From assembly GCF_004348425.1 (NCBI RefSeq), contig NZ_SMKK01000087.1:1-34002 (forward strand): 34,002 nt of DNA. Direction: 5' to 3'. The translations under genes were made by a program, and so were the position numbers. The notes under the pieces were generated by a model. It searched no databases, was not told where the DNA came from, and saw nothing but the letters and a program-made list of their open reading frames with translations. Below, piece after piece: positions 24,143-33,127 of the stretch. Origin of the DNA: Actinomadura sp. 7K507. GTDB lineage: Bacteria > Actinomycetota > Actinomycetes > Streptosporangiales > Streptosporangiaceae. Each line of letters starts with the position of its first letter. Position 1 is the stretch's first letter.

Positions 24143-25045
24143 TCAGGTGGGGACGGCCTGGTCGGGTTCGCAGCTGAGAAGTTCGTGCAGGATGGGCGGG
24201 AGCTCGTCCCAGAGCCATTCGTTGAGGGTGCCCGGGAACGCGGCCGGCGGCCGGATGCGGAGGCGGCGGGGCGCCACCTGGGCGAGGCGCACCGGGACGG
24301 GGCCGTCGTCCCACATCGGGTCGCGGTGCCCCCAGTACGCGGCGAAGTCGATGCTCGTCAGCATCAGTTCGGCGGGCAGGGTGTGCTCGCCCGGGTGCCT
24401 GCCCAGCGGGAGCAGGCGCTGCGCGGTCGTGCGGAGGACGTTGAGCGCGGCCAGATCGTGCGGGCAGGCGACGTCGGTGATCTCCAGTTCGGGCAGGCCG
24501 AACCGGCGCAGTCCGCGGGTGGTGAGCCCGACGCAGGCGCAGCCGTCGATGGAGTCGTCCTCGGCGGGGCAGCGGCCGGAGTCCCGGTAGGACGGCAGGG
24601 ATGCGCCGATCCAGTGGTCGGCGAGGACGAACTCCTCGAAGCGTCCGAAGGGGACGATGGGCAGGACCTCGTTCAGGGCGAGGTCCACGGGCACGCCGCA
24701 CAGCGATTCGGCGATCGCCCTGGCGGTGGCGCGCGCGAGATGCGGCCCCGAGGGGAGGTCGCCGACCGGCAGGACGGACGTCACGCCGATGTGCCGGGTG
24801 GCCTGCCGGGCTCGCTGCGCATCCTCCCCGTCGGGGCCCGAGACGTCGCTCAGATCCCACGGTGAGTCCGCGGCGCGATGGGAGGCCGTGACCAGGCGGG
24901 GTGTGCCCAGGCACATCGATACCGCAGCCGCGAACGGGCCGGGGAGCCGTTCCCGGACGACCGCCGACAGGTCGCCGGGGTCCTGGTCGGCGGCGATGAC
25001 GAAGCCGGTTGTCGTCTCGTCGGGAACCGTGATGGTGACGGGCAT
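24143..25045 (-). CDS. Unknown cysteine-containing protein, paralog A (300 aa)
   Basis: I do not recognise the family with certainty. It is clearly paralogous to the protein at 31953-32915. The best-conserved block is GCACVGLTTRGLRRFGLPEL followed by ITDVACPHDLAALNVLRTTA (about 195-235), and four cysteines (GRC, GCAC, ACPH) are in the same places in both, suggesting a metal site. The phrase TRGLRRFGLPELEI weakly recalls DUF4261-like proteins. The C-terminus ends with a conserved FPGTLNEWLWDELP. No signal peptide or membrane segment. Start: ATG at 25045 with GAGGAGG upstream. It carries the shared 26-bp motif 65 bases before its start. Confidence 0.8.
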   Translation of the reverse strand: MPVTITVPDETTTGFVIAADQDPGDLSAVVRERLPGPFAAAVSMCLGTPRLVTASHRAADSPWDLSDVSGPDGEDAQRARQATRHIGVTSVLPVGDLPSGPHLARATARAIAESLCGVPVDLALNEVLPIVPFGRFEEFVLADHWIGASLPSYRDSGRCPAEDDSIDGCACVGLTTRGLRRFGLPELEITDVACPHDLAALNVLRTTAQRLLPLGRHPGEHTLPAELMLTSIDFAAYWGHRDPMWDDGPVPVRLAQVAPRRLRIRPPAAFPGTLNEWLWDELPPILHELLSCEPDQAVPT

Positions 25046-25110
25046 GGCGGCCTCCTCGGGCTCTTGGACGGGTCTGTGGCGTCCAGCTTCGAGGAGGCGG
25101 CCGGCCGAAA

Positions 25111-25136
25111 GATACAGAATCGAATTCTGTGGATAA
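25111..25136 (-). promoter_or_regulatory. Shared 26-bp motif, copy A
   Basis: Contains the perfect 17-bp palindrome ACAGAAT-CGA-ATTCTGT (25114-25130). Toward the gene it reads TTATCCACAGAAT, then TCG, then ATTCTGTATC. It is 65 bases from the start of paralog A. Two similar copies lie at 28779 and 32978. The first nine bases form the sequence TTATCCACA, identical to the E. coli DnaA box. Confidence 0.65.
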
Positions 25137-25201
25137 CGGGACCGGAAATGTGGCGAATGTCGCTTTGTCGGGCCAACGTCGTGGTCGGTCGGAAGCGTCA
25201 A

Positions 25202-25231
25202 TAGCGGGCGGGTAAGGAAGCCCGCCCGCTA
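25202..25231 (-). terminator. Strong hairpin after citrate synthase
   Basis: TAGCGGGCGGG (25202-25212) and CCCGCCCGCTA (25221-25231) are perfect 11-base arms with an eight-base loop. It lies about 60 bases beyond the citrate synthase stop and just before the promoter of paralog A. No U-tract follows. Confidence 0.75.
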
Positions 25232-25289
25232 CAGCGCGGGTGCCGATCAAAACGGCGCGTCCCAGGAAGGGTGCGTGAAGCGGCCTGCG

Positions 25290-26573
<1,284 letters not shown>

Positions 26574-26632
26574 ATTCGCTCACTCCCAACTGCGTCCACA
26601 CCTGCGTAGACGTTCCACTCTTCCCGTGCTTC

Positions 26633-26680
26633 ATCGTATCCACGTGATCACATGCGCCTATCCGGTGCCCCTCCACGTGA
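26633..26680 (-). promoter_or_regulatory. gltA promoter region with paired CACGTG sites
   Basis: CCACGTGA occurs at 26640-26647 and 26673-26680, 33 bases or three helical turns apart. The reverse of 26633-26638 is TACGAT, a good -10 box for gltA. The repeats would cover the -35 and upstream region, so a dimer binding both sites could control citrate synthase. Confidence 0.45.
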
Positions 26681-26681
26681 C

Positions 26682-26722
26682 GGCGGGCGGTCGCGGACCT
26701 TGCGCCGGCAGGGCCGCCCGCC
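26682..26722 (-). terminator. Hairpin downstream of the kinase gene
   Basis: GGCGGGCGG (26682-26690) pairs with CCGCCCGCC (26714-26722), with a GC-rich loop. It lies about 70 bases after the kinase stop at 26790 and upstream of gltA, on the same strand. Confidence 0.5.
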
Positions 26723-26789
26723 CCGGCCGAGCGGCCTCCGCATGGATGTGACATCCGGATGGACGCGGCGCTCCTGCGAGACGGCCGTC

Positions 26790-27692
26790 CTAGGGAGGAG
26801 CCTCACGCAGAGTGGGCAGCTCGGCGGTGATCTCGACCAGCGTCCGTTCCTGTGCGCCGATCAGCTGCTCGACGTCGATGGTGGGCCATTCCTCGCCATA
26901 GTGCGCGTCCAGCAGCGTTGACAGGGCAACGAGGACATGGTCCGGCGTAGGGCGTTCCCCAGGCTCCTTGACGAGACAGCGTGTGACCAGCCCGCGCATT
27001 GGGGCGGGCAGCAGCGTGAGGTCCGGTTCGCCGTAGACGATGCGCCCGCGCACCTTGTGGTCGGTCCCGAAAGGCGGTGCGCCGGTCGCCGCGTACACGA
27101 GGGTCGAGCCGAGGGAGAACACGTCGCTCTCCGGATGGACGGGGTCGCCGAGGGCCTGCTCCGGCGACATGTAGGCGGGCGTCCCCAGGATCTCCGTACG
27201 CGACAGGGGGAGCGCGTCCAGAGGTCGCGCGATACCGAAATCGATGACTCTCGGCCCGTCCGAGGCGAGCAGGACGTTCGACGGTTTGAGGTCCCTGTGG
27301 ACGATCCCGCCCCGGTGGATCGCGATCAGAGCCTCGGCAAGCCCGGCGCCCAGCCGGCACGCGGCCCGCTCACGCAGCGGTCCCTTCTCCTGGACGACCT
27401 TGGAGAGACTCACACCGCGGATGTACTGCGTCGCCAGCCACGGCTGGTCCGCGTCCGGATCGGCGTCCACCACCGGCGCGGTGTAGAAGCCGCTGACCGA
27501 CCGTGCGGAGGTCACCTCACGGCGGAACCTCTCCCTCCACCTGGGATCGTCCAGGAGTTCCGGGCGGATGACCTTGACCGCGACCAGCCGCCTGCTCTGC
27601 GACGCACCGAGGAACACCTCGCCCATGCCGCCGGAACCGAGCCGGGCGACCACGCGGTACGGGCCGATCATCTGTGGGAGGTCTGACTGCAT
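26790..27692 (-). CDS. Soluble Ser/Thr protein kinase (about 300 aa)
   Basis: A complete Hanks-type kinase domain: glycine loop GSGGMGEVFLG (about 19-29), Lys40 in VAVKVI, HRDLKPSN (Asp134), metal-binding Asp151 in VIDFGIA, activation loop end GTPAYMSPEQA and VFSLGSTLVY. It has no membrane segment or extracellular sensor domain; about 40 residues follow the domain. It therefore acts in the cytoplasm and may take its signal from a partner. I prefer ATG at 27692; a GTG at 27737 would add 15 residues and bring the start to 21 bases after the aldo-keto reductase stop. The two probably form an operon. Confidence 0.88.
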   Translation of the reverse strand: MQSDLPQMIGPYRVVARLGSGGMGEVFLGASQSRRLVAVKVIRPELLDDPRWRERFRREVTSARSVSGFYTAPVVDADPDADQPWLATQYIRGVSLSKVVQEKGPLRERAACRLGAGLAEALIAIHRGGIVHRDLKPSNVLLASDGPRVIDFGIARPLDALPLSRTEILGTPAYMSPEQALGDPVHPESDVFSLGSTLVYAATGAPPFGTDHKVRGRIVYGEPDLTLLPAPMRGLVTRCLVKEPGERPTPDHVLVALSTLLDAHYGEEWPTIDVEQLIGAQERTLVEITAELPTLREAPP

Positions 27693-27758
27693 GTGCAGGG
27701 GGATCCGATCCTGGTGGGGCGCGCTCAATCGTCCCACGATCCGGCCGCCCCACGGCCC

Positions 27759-28697
27759 TCACGTCCAGGGGAGCGCACCCCGGTCGGCCCAGTAGCTCTC
27801 CGGAGGAACTCCCAGGCCGGAAAGCGTCTCCACCTCGTCCTCATCGAGGTCGACCTCCGTCGCAGCAAGGTTGGCCACCAGTTGCGTCGTACTGACCGCG
27901 CCCACGAGGACGATGTCCGCCCACGGCCGGCTCAAAGCAGCCGCAAGGGCCAGGGCGTCTGGCTGGACTCCCTTCCCGGACGCGACGGTCCGCACGGCCG
28001 CCGGCGGTCGCACGGCAAGCTGCCCGTTGGCCAGCACCTCCTTGACCAGCACACGCAGTCCCGCGCCATGGGCCTCCCGCAGTGCCTCTTCCGCCGAGGT
28101 CTCGAGAAGGTTCCACGTCGATTGGACTGTGCTGAACAGACGCTGTCCGGACACCTCCAGCTCCATGGCCCGGCGTATCGTCTCGGGCTGCCTTGGGCCG
28201 GATGTGGTGAAGCCCACTTGGACGCCGTCCGCGGCGGACTCCGCGAGGGCCTCCTGTAGCCGGACGTCCTGGAACAGCGGGCTGTCTCCGGTCAGCGAAT
28301 GCACCTGATACACGGACAGATGCCCGTCGAGAAAGGTACGCGTCTCCTCGTACTGGGCCCGGTAACGATCGAGGTCATGCTGCTTGACCTCGTGCACGGG
28401 GGCATCGGTCTTCCATTCACCGACGTAGGCGTAGCCCCACTTGCTCGATACCGTCACACCCTCCGGCGCGCGCGCCGAGAGCCAGCCACCGAGGAACTCC
28501 TCAGCCTTGCCATATGACCGCGCCGCGTCCACCCAGCGGATGCCCGCCGAGTACGCGACGTCGAGGACGTTCCAGGTCGCCTCACGCATGGCCTCCATGC
28601 TCCGGTCGGGCGGCAGTTCGTCCGCCCGGCCCACATTGATGTACGCCGGCCGCCCCAGCGCGGCGAGGCCGACTCCCAGCCGCTGTATCGCGTTCAT
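27759..28697 (-). CDS. Aldo/keto reductase (312 aa)
   Basis: TIM-barrel NADPH-dependent oxidoreductase. The catalytic tetrad is visible: Asp57 in WVDAARSYG, Tyr62, Lys86 in SSKWGY and His133 in YQVHS. Near the C-terminus, DIVLVGAVSTTQLVANL is the phosphate-binding strand. Start: ATG at 28697 with GGTGAGGGG upstream. It is divergent from the 28872 gene and the kinase gene follows it on the same strand. Substrate unknown. Confidence 0.92.
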   Translation of the reverse strand: MNAIQRLGVGLAALGRPAYINVGRADELPPDRSMEAMREATWNVLDVAYSAGIRWVDAARSYGKAEEFLGGWLSARAPEGVTVSSKWGYAYVGEWKTDAPVHEVKQHDLDRYRAQYEETRTFLDGHLSVYQVHSLTGDSPLFQDVRLQEALAESAADGVQVGFTTSGPRQPETIRRAMELEVSGQRLFSTVQSTWNLLETSAEEALREAHGAGLRVLVKEVLANGQLAVRPPAAVRTVASGKGVQPDALALAAALSRPWADIVLVGAVSTTQLVANLAATEVDLDEDEVETLSGLGVPPESYWADRGALPWT

Positions 28698-28778
28698 CCC
28701 CTCACCCTGGCATGCCCCACCCCCGCACTCGACCCATGAAACCCGATTGCCCTGAATTGCCCGCTGAACATCCCCGGC

Positions 28779-28804
28779 TTATCCACAGAATCGAGTTCTA
28801 CTAT
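28779..28804 (+). promoter_or_regulatory. Shared 26-bp motif, copy C
   Basis: TTATCCACAGAAT, then CGA, then GTTCTACTAT. The core AGAAT-CGA-GTTCT spans 28787-28799 and the TACTAT end may be a -10 box. It lies 67 bases before the ATG at 28872, in the same orientation and at nearly the same distance as the copies before the two paralogs. It also contains TTATCCACA at 28779-28787. Confidence 0.65.
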
Positions 28805-28871
28805 TGTGGGCTCTTCCCGTCGGCGAGGCTGTGTCGCGTCAACGTCCCATCGCGGCAAGAAAGGCGCGGCA

Positions 28872-29657
28872 ATGCCTGTGCAGATCACTCGTCGCCATTA
28901 TGGCGCCCACCAGTTCGCCGGCCATCTCGGGCTCGCCCGGTGGCAGATGCGCATCGGCCTGGAGCACGGAGTCCTCCCCGGTCCGGACCTCGACGGAGAG
29001 CGGTGGTCCGCGAAGCTCGCCGAGGAGGTCAAGGGACACGGCGAACGTGTCATCGCCAGATTCGGCGACGACCCGCCGGTCGGATCCGCCAGGGCGGCCG
29101 CCAGGCTGGCCGCGCGGGTGGGGCTCGACGTCGAGCGCCGGGACGTCGAGGTGCTGGTCGCCCAGGGAGACCTCAACGTCGTCAGCAACTTCCGCGGACA
29201 CCCGGTCTACCTCTTGGGCGACTTGGACCGGCTCGACGCGGGCTCCGTGCGGTCGGTCGTCTCCGCGCGGAAGGGCCCGCTGATCGACACCGTCGATTCC
29301 GGTGGCGCGGCGACGATCCTCAGCTGGCCCCGCCGGACGTTCGACCGTATCGCCGGCGAGCGTGGCCTCACCACGGACCGGCTCGGCCGATACGCGCTCG
29401 CCGACGTCCAGGCCCTCGGAGCCGACGAGACCCTGGTGCGCGAGATCGCCGATGAGAAACGCGACATCGCCCTCACCAGAACCCGGCGCTCCGAGGCGAA
29501 GATCGAGGATGTCGTCCGCGGCTGGATGCTCCGCTGCGACGCCTACCTCGACCGCGACGCGGACGTCCCACCGGACACCGCCCCCCTCGGCCGAGCAATC
29601 CGCGCCCTGGCCTCCGTAAGAACCGAAATCACCAACCACGAAAAGGCCCCGTCCTAG
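28872..29657 (+). CDS. Unknown protein with possible N-terminal helix-turn-helix (261 aa)
   Basis: The function is not recognised. Residues about 9-55 (AHQFAGHLGLARWQMRIGLE, VLPGPDLDGERWSAKLAEEV) look like a small DNA-binding domain, in which a helical turn is followed by a wing-like GERW. The middle (about 75-140) has VGSARAAARLAARVG, DVEVLVAQGDL and RGHPVYLLGDLDRL. The C-terminal half includes GERGLTTDRLGRYALADVQAL, another helix-rich segment. No signal peptide. Start: ATG at 28872 with AGAAAGG upstream. It shares the 26-bp motif with the two paralogs, so it may be their regulator or partner; this is inference. Confidence 0.7.
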   Translation: MPVQITRRHYGAHQFAGHLGLARWQMRIGLEHGVLPGPDLDGERWSAKLAEEVKGHGERVIARFGDDPPVGSARAAARLAARVGLDVERRDVEVLVAQGDLNVVSNFRGHPVYLLGDLDRLDAGSVRSVVSARKGPLIDTVDSGGAATILSWPRRTFDRIAGERGLTTDRLGRYALADVQALGADETLVREIADEKRDIALTRTRRSEAKIEDVVRGWMLRCDAYLDRDADVPPDTAPLGRAIRALASVRTEITNHEKAPS

Positions 29658-29869
29658 CCCGCGAATCTGGCCCGGACGAAGAACATCACTCGCCTGCGGG
29701 CTGCGTGGTGCCGGGCAGGTGCGCGTCGGCGGTCTTGGATCGCCGGCTACGAGGAGGCGTTCCTAGCCCGCGAACCTGGCAGGGACGACGAGTACCGCTC
29801 GCCTGCGGGCTGCGTCGCGCCTGGCAGGTCGGCGTCGGCGGTCTTGGGCGTCGGCCGTGTGGGAGCTTG
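29652..29869. repeat. Two direct copies of a 109-bp hairpin-forming repeat
   Basis: Units begin at 29652 and 29761 with tcctagcccgcgaa. They stay alike for about 80-90 bases, then diverge. Each has AGCCCGC near its start and GCGGGCT about 45 bases later (as in TCGCCTGCGGGCTGCGT), so each can fold into a hairpin. The first copy overlaps the stop codon of the 28872 gene and may end transcription. A 17-base tandem, cggggttctacgggctg, follows at about 29945-29978 and overlaps the end of the next gene. Confidence 0.7.
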
Positions 29870-29968
29870 CTCGTCCGTGGTGCCGGGACGTCGGTGCGGA
29901 ATGGGCGGAACTCGGTGCGTGGCCTGTTGTTGCGGCTCCTTCAGCGGGGTTCTACGGGCTGCGGGGTT

Positions 29969-31270
29969 CTACGGGCGGCGGGTGGTGGAGCGGCGTTTGG
30001 AGGGGGGCTTCTGGCCTTGTCTTTGGCGGGCCAGAGTTGAGAAGAGGCGGTCGCGGGCCTCTGTGCGGGACATCGCGGGGAGACGCTGGGGGAGGGGGGC
30101 CGCCACGTTGGGAGGGGCGTCGACCAGGCCCTCGTCGTCGACGATGGCTCGGTCGCCGGCCCAGGGGCCGAGGAGTATCACGGAGACGCCGCCCGGGTGG
30201 CGGTCGAGCAGAGCCTTGATCCTGTCGGTCTCTCCGCCGGGATCCGCCACCAGGAGCAGACGCCGTGCCTGGGAAACGCCGGTGCTCTCGCGGATGGCGA
30301 GTTCGGTTTCGAGATATGCCAGGGCGGCATCGAGATTGCCGGGGATGAAGAGGGCGGCGGTGTCGTCGTCGAGCAGTTCGTCCTCGGCTAGGCCGAACAA
30401 CGAGATGGTGTCGGGGCGGGGTATCACCACGAGCGAGTTCTCGCCGTGCTCGTCGAGGGCGGCCAGGGCCAGTATGCGTGCGGTGGCGGTCGAGCCCGAG
30501 CCGACCAGGCCTACGGCTGGAGCGGCGAAGGGGTCGAGCGTGGGTCCGTGGCCGAGGTGGGCCTGCGGCGGATCGGCGGCTCCCGCGGCGGAGAACGAGG
30601 GCAGCCCCGCAACGGCGTAGAGGCGGTGCCGGAACGGATAGCAGATCGCTGCCACGGCAGGGAGGAGGATGCCGAGGAGGAGAACCGGCTGCAGTGAGGG
30701 TGGGCGTGAGTCGAGGTCGTCCGCCTGGCCGCTTGTGCTGGTGGGTTGGGGAGGAACCGTGTGAGTCGGTTCGGTGGTGCGTGTGGGTGTGGGCGTGGGC
30801 GTGGGTGTGGGCTTCGGGGACGAGGCGCGCGGCGGTCTGCTCTCCGGGCGTGCCGGTGGCGGTGGCTGGGTACTCGGTGCGTCCGGCGTGGGCCGGTGGC
30901 GGAGCAGTTCCTCCAGCTGCCTCAGTGACGGGTGCCGGCGCCTGGGCCTGGGCATCCGGTCGTTCCGGTCGCCCCGGCGGTCGAACTCCCCGTCGCGCCC
31001 TGACCTCCTGCGGGACCTCTCCTGCATCGCGAACCATGCCTGCCTGCACCTGTGCACGGAATGCCGGTCGCCGGTGTTCATCGCGTGACGGCAGACGGGC
31101 GGTATCGATCTGCGGGGTTCCGGTTCGGCGCGGGTGGCCGCGTCGGCGGGTGCGGTCGCGCCGACCGAGATGGCGCCGGCCATTGCGGTACAACCCAGCA
31201 GAGCACCTGTGCAGAGGAGCAAGCCGCGAAAAAAGGCGGCAAGTCTGGGAAGTGCCAAAAAGCGGTTCAT
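29969..31270 (-). CDS. Membrane-anchored proline-rich protein of unknown function (433 aa)
   Basis: An N-terminal signal-like segment (about 14-35: FRGLLLCTGALLGCTAMAGA) with a likely cut near residue 44 is followed by a basic region (85-125) and a Pro/Thr-rich stretch (about 126-180, with PTPTPTPTPT encoded by a simple repeat at 30780-30815). A membrane helix, QPVLLLGILLPAVAAICYPF, lies at about 194-213. The C-terminal part (about 245-410) looks folded and cytoplasmic: VGLVGSGSTATARILALAAL, NSLVVIPRPDTISLFG, RRLLLVADPGGETDRIKALL. This part weakly recalls actinomycete membrane proteins linked to BTAD regulators. Start: ATG at 31270. I cannot assign a function. Confidence 0.7.
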   Translation of the reverse strand: MNRFLALPRLAAFFRGLLLCTGALLGCTAMAGAISVGATAPADAATRAEPEPRRSIPPVCRHAMNTGDRHSVHRCRQAWFAMQERSRRRSGRDGEFDRRGDRNDRMPRPRRRHPSLRQLEELLRHRPTPDAPSTQPPPPARPESRPPRASSPKPTPTPTPTPTRTTEPTHTVPPQPTSTSGQADDLDSRPPSLQPVLLLGILLPAVAAICYPFRHRLYAVAGLPSFSAAGAADPPQAHLGHGPTLDPFAAPAVGLVGSGSTATARILALAALDEHGENSLVVIPRPDTISLFGLAEDELLDDDTAALFIPGNLDAALAYLETELAIRESTGVSQARRLLLVADPGGETDRIKALLDRHPGGVSVILLGPWAGDRAIVDDEGLVDAPPNVAAPLPQRLPAMSRTEARDRLFSTLARQRQGQKPPSKRRSTTRRP

Positions 31271-31700
31271 CTTCGCCCCGGGGGATCGCGTCGGTCACCG
31301 TGAGAATGCCGATCGTAGTCACTTCGGCTACGGAGCGTTGAATGTTGCTCACAGTCGATCTAGCGATCATTCGCAGCAGATTCTTTCGCCAGCTGGGTGA
31401 TATGTACGACAAGTCCTGGATCATTCGGACTTATCGGTGTGCTGCCCGAGCGTGGACGGCGGTCTCGCCGCGATAGGAAAGATGCCCCAGGAAGGTCCTG
31501 GTGGCGCGTGGTTTACGGGACGTGTCCGGTAGATATGCCGGTGGTTTTTATGTAATACGCCGGTGTGTCGGCCCGATTCGGCGAACCCGTGCGGCACGGG
31601 TGTGGGTGGCGGCGTAGTGCTATAAGTCTCACTCGGCAGCACTGATGACGGTGGGCCAGGACGCTACCCCCGGATCGCCCGCCGCTACCGGGATGAGGCG
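31271..31700. other. Gene-free stretch, less GC-rich, likely promoter DNA
   Basis: Between the proline-rich protein gene and the minisatellite I see no coding region. Short AT-richer patches (about 31320-31420 and 31540-31630) could hold a promoter for the minus-strand gene at 29969-31270. Any short open frames lack ribosome sites and recognisable domains. Confidence 0.35.
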
Positions 31701-31718
31701 CCGGCGGGCACTCCACGC

Positions 31719-31870
31719 GACCGCCCAGCACGGCACCCGGCACGGCGTCCAGTACGGCGCCCGGCATGGCGTCCAGTACGCCGTGCGCGGCACGGCGCCC
31801 GGCATGGCGTCCAGTACGGCGCCCAGTACGGTGCCCGGCACGGCGTTCGCACGGCGCGGTGCCCGGCACG
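31719..31870. repeat. GC-rich minisatellite
   Basis: Imperfect tandem copies of a 12- to 24-base unit of the type ggcgtccagtacggcgcccggcat, with partial variants. The unit length is a multiple of three, so several frames are open through it and no frame should be taken as a gene. It lies downstream of paralog B. Confidence 0.75.
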
Positions 31871-31952
31871 CGAGGGTGACGCTCGTCGTCGGCGAGGCGG
31901 TCTGTGCGTCACCCTCGTGGCCGCTCTGGTGATGGACCTCGGACGGGTGGGG

Positions 31953-32915
31953 TCAAGCGGCGGCCGGGTGCGGGGCGGCTGCGGGCGGCCGCGGGACGTC
32001 GTACATGCCGAGGGGGAGAGTGTCGCCCCAGAGCCAGTCGTTGACCGTGCCGTCGAAGTCCGCCGGCGGGCCGACGGCGAGAAGGCGCGAGGTCAGCGGG
32101 CACAGGTGCACCTGGAACGGTGCCGGGGGCGTGAGGTGGACGCGGCGTGCGCCGTCCCAGAAGCCGTCGAAGTCGCCGTGGCCGAGGTGCAGTGCGGCGG
32201 CGATCGTCCGGGCGCCGGCGGCCGGGCCGGTGGCGAGCCAGGACCAGTGGTCGGTCAGAAGCCGGCGGGCCGTCGTGCGCAGGACGTTGAGCGCGGCCAG
32301 GTCGTGCGGGCAGGCGACCTCGCCGATCTGGAGTTCGGGGAGACCGAAGCGGCGGAGGCCGCGGGTCCGGAGGCGTACGCAGGCGCAGCCGTTGACGCCC
32401 TCGGGGTCCAGGCCGGGCTCGGCGGCCGTGCATCGGCCGTTGGCGCGAAACGGCGGCAGGACGTCGCCGAGCCACTGGTCCGCCAGGACGAAGTGCGCTC
32501 TCTCGGTGGTGGACGGTGTCAGCAGGTGGCCGGTGATGAGGTCGGCCGTGATCCCCCCGACGGCGTCCGCGATGGCCTGCGCGGCGGCGCGGGCGACCTG
32601 GACGCCGCGGGGCTGGTCGGTGATCGGCGCGAAGGCGGTGACGACGGCGAACTCGGTGGCGTCGTTGAAAGCGCGTGCGGCCTGCCTGTCCTCGGGGCGG
32701 GAGGCCGTGATCTGCCCTGGATCCCAGCGCAGGCAGGTGAGGTCCTCCCGGGTGACCTGCAGTTGGGGTGAGCCGAGCCGTCCCGCGATGTGGGCGTGGT
32801 AGGGGCCGGCCGGACTCTCGTAGAGCAGATCGGCGAGGTCGCCGGGGATGCTCGTGCCCGCGACGGCGAAACGGGAGGTCGTGGTGGACGGAACCGGGAA
32901 CGTGATCGTGGACAT
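31953..32915 (-). CDS. Unknown cysteine-containing protein, paralog B (320 aa)
   Basis: Clear paralog of the protein at 24143-25045, with GCACVRLRTRGLRRFGLPEL and GEVACPHDLAALNVLRTTA nearly identical in the two, and the same four cysteines (GRC, GCAC, ACPH). It also shares the opening pattern ITFPVPSTTT/ITVPDETTTG and the end FDGTVNDWLWGDTLP. The N-terminal half (about 20-130) differs more and includes PGDLADLLYESPAGPYHAHIAGRLG. The C-terminus ends in an Ala/Pro tail. No signal peptide. Start: ATG at 32915 with AAGGAG upstream. It carries the shared 26-bp motif 62 bases before its start. Divergent from the amidotransferase gene. Confidence 0.8.
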   Translation of the reverse strand: MSTITFPVPSTTTSRFAVAGTSIPGDLADLLYESPAGPYHAHIAGRLGSPQLQVTREDLTCLRWDPGQITASRPEDRQAARAFNDATEFAVVTAFAPITDQPRGVQVARAAAQAIADAVGGITADLITGHLLTPSTTERAHFVLADQWLGDVLPPFRANGRCTAAEPGLDPEGVNGCACVRLRTRGLRRFGLPELQIGEVACPHDLAALNVLRTTARRLLTDHWSWLATGPAAGARTIAAALHLGHGDFDGFWDGARRVHLTPPAPFQVHLCPLTSRLLAVGPPADFDGTVNDWLWGDTLPLGMYDVPRPPAAAPHPAAA

Positions 32916-32977
32916 CGGGCCGCTCCTTCCGGTGGGGGTGTGACGTCGGCAAGCATGGGCCGCCTCCCCGGCCCGAA

Positions 32978-33003
32978 GCAGTAGAACGCGATTCTGGGGA
33001 AAA
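32978..33003 (-). promoter_or_regulatory. Shared 26-bp motif, copy B
   Basis: Toward paralog B it reads TTTTCCCCAGAAT, then CGC, then GTTCTACTGC; the palindromic core is at 32983-32995. It differs from copy C at five of 26 positions and lies 62 bases before the ATG of paralog B. Its first nine bases differ from the DnaA-box-like TTATCCACA at two positions. Confidence 0.6.
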
Positions 33004-33127
33004 CCCTCGGTGGCGAGGGCCGCCCGAAGTGGGCACCGGCCCGATTGGTGAGAATCGCCCATCGATGGCTGCGACATTCGGTAAGTTTGCCGTCACCCAC
33101 GGTTAGAGTGACGTGAGAGGCAACGGT

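Noticed and set aside
31719..31870. CRISPR array
   Set aside because: The units are short, contiguous and variable with no unique spacers, and no cas genes are present. It is a minisatellite.
31645..31932. Repeat-coded small protein in the minisatellite
   Set aside because: Several frames on both strands stay open because the unit is a multiple of three; there is no ribosome site or recognisable domain.
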